From positions 517,501-581,500 of the forward strand of contig JACCIC010000211.1 in assembly GCA_018907035.1 (NCBI GenBank): a DNA stretch of 64,000 bases, written 5' to 3'. The position numbers and the translations under genes were made by a program. The DNA is from Sycobia sp. Sy_11 (lineage: Eukaryota; Arthropoda; Insecta; Hymenoptera; Epichrysomallidae). The notes below the pieces were generated by a model. That model searched no databases. It saw only the letters and a program-made list of their open reading frames with translations, and was not told where the DNA came from. Numbering within the stretch: the first letter of the stretch is position 1; the number at the start of each line of letters is the position of its first letter. This document shows, one piece after another, positions 63,621 through 64,000 of this stretch.

Positions 63621-64000
63621 GTACACGAGGATAAAGGTCGAATCAGGGTGCCTTGGCGCCTTCAGCGCAGAGATGGTGAGGAGATTTATCGTATATATGG
63701 ATCGGCGCGGGCCATTTTTGGCCTTAATAGTCGGCGGTTAGTATAATGCGCTCTCGTTAGTGGGGCGATCGGTTTCAATATATAACTTTGCCCTCAGAGA
63801 TATATATGGCGCTCATTATCGATATTTGGCAGGAAGGGTATATTTTATAAATTGAAAGGGGGCTCGAATTATATCAGACTTTGACGGCCGCCTTTGTAAC
63901 GATAATTGGGTAACTTGTGATCTTTTTATGGCACCGATGATCCGTTTCACTGTGAAAGAATTAGATTACTAGTTAAAAAAATACGTTGTAATTATGAAAC
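63617..64000. other. Right edge without recognisable gene
   Basis: Mixed DNA up to the window end, with no supported coding frame. Confidence 0.4.

Noticed and set aside
62990..63634. A 214-codon frame
   Set aside because: Two TA arrays supply much of its length and the remainder is Arg/Ser/Ala-rich without a domain.

Overview
This is a gene-poor stretch of an arthropod nuclear genome, almost certainly an insect. Two spliced protein-coding genes can be read. Both have GT-AG introns, no operon structure and AATAAA signals. The animal type follows from a sestrin with metazoan GATOR2- and leucine-binding residues, plus a microsomal CYP6-like (clan 3) cytochrome P450. The abundance of (TA)n, (GA/CT)n and (GT/CA)n arrays, and the alternation of AT-rich DNA with short CpG-rich islands, would fit a hymenopteran such as a chalcid wasp. 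That order-level assignment is only an inference.

Layout. Positions 1-3912 hold the last four exons of a sestrin gene on the + strand; its 5' part lies outside the window. Its last intron carries two copies of a short inverted-repeat (MITE-like) element in opposite orientations. From about 4.0 to 31.4 kb I find no convincing gene. The space holds AT-rich DNA, GC-rich islands (about 4.6-5.7, 14.4-15.1, 17.75-18.1, 20.0-20.7 and 28.0-28.2 kb), many dinucleotide arrays and a complete MITE copy at 24.07-24.28 kb. A four-exon P450 gene with an intact 500-codon reading frame lies at 31438-33434. From 33.5 to 64.0 kb there is again no recognisable gene. That part has islands (about 34.4-34.7, 36.2-36.9, 38.2-38.5, 41.0-41.5, 45.4-45.9, 48.0-48.5, 50.0-50.3 and 61.2-61.7 kb), long microsatellites, two partial MITE ends and a few exon-like open stretches I cannot identify.

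How the genes relate. Sestrin (stress and leucine sensing upstream of TORC1) and the P450 (oxidation of xenobiotics or endogenous lipids at the ER) are about 27.5 kb apart. Nothing in the sequence shows co-regulation.

Most interesting points. The sestrin has a methionine where human SESN2 has the leucine-pocket lid tryptophan (W444). A TA-flanked MITE family has at least six recognisable copies or ends here. Long CT and GA tracts form inverted pairs. G-runs and GA tracts recur in the CpG-rich islands. I do not see a clear previously undescribed multi-gene system. Most long open frames are translations of microsatellites.
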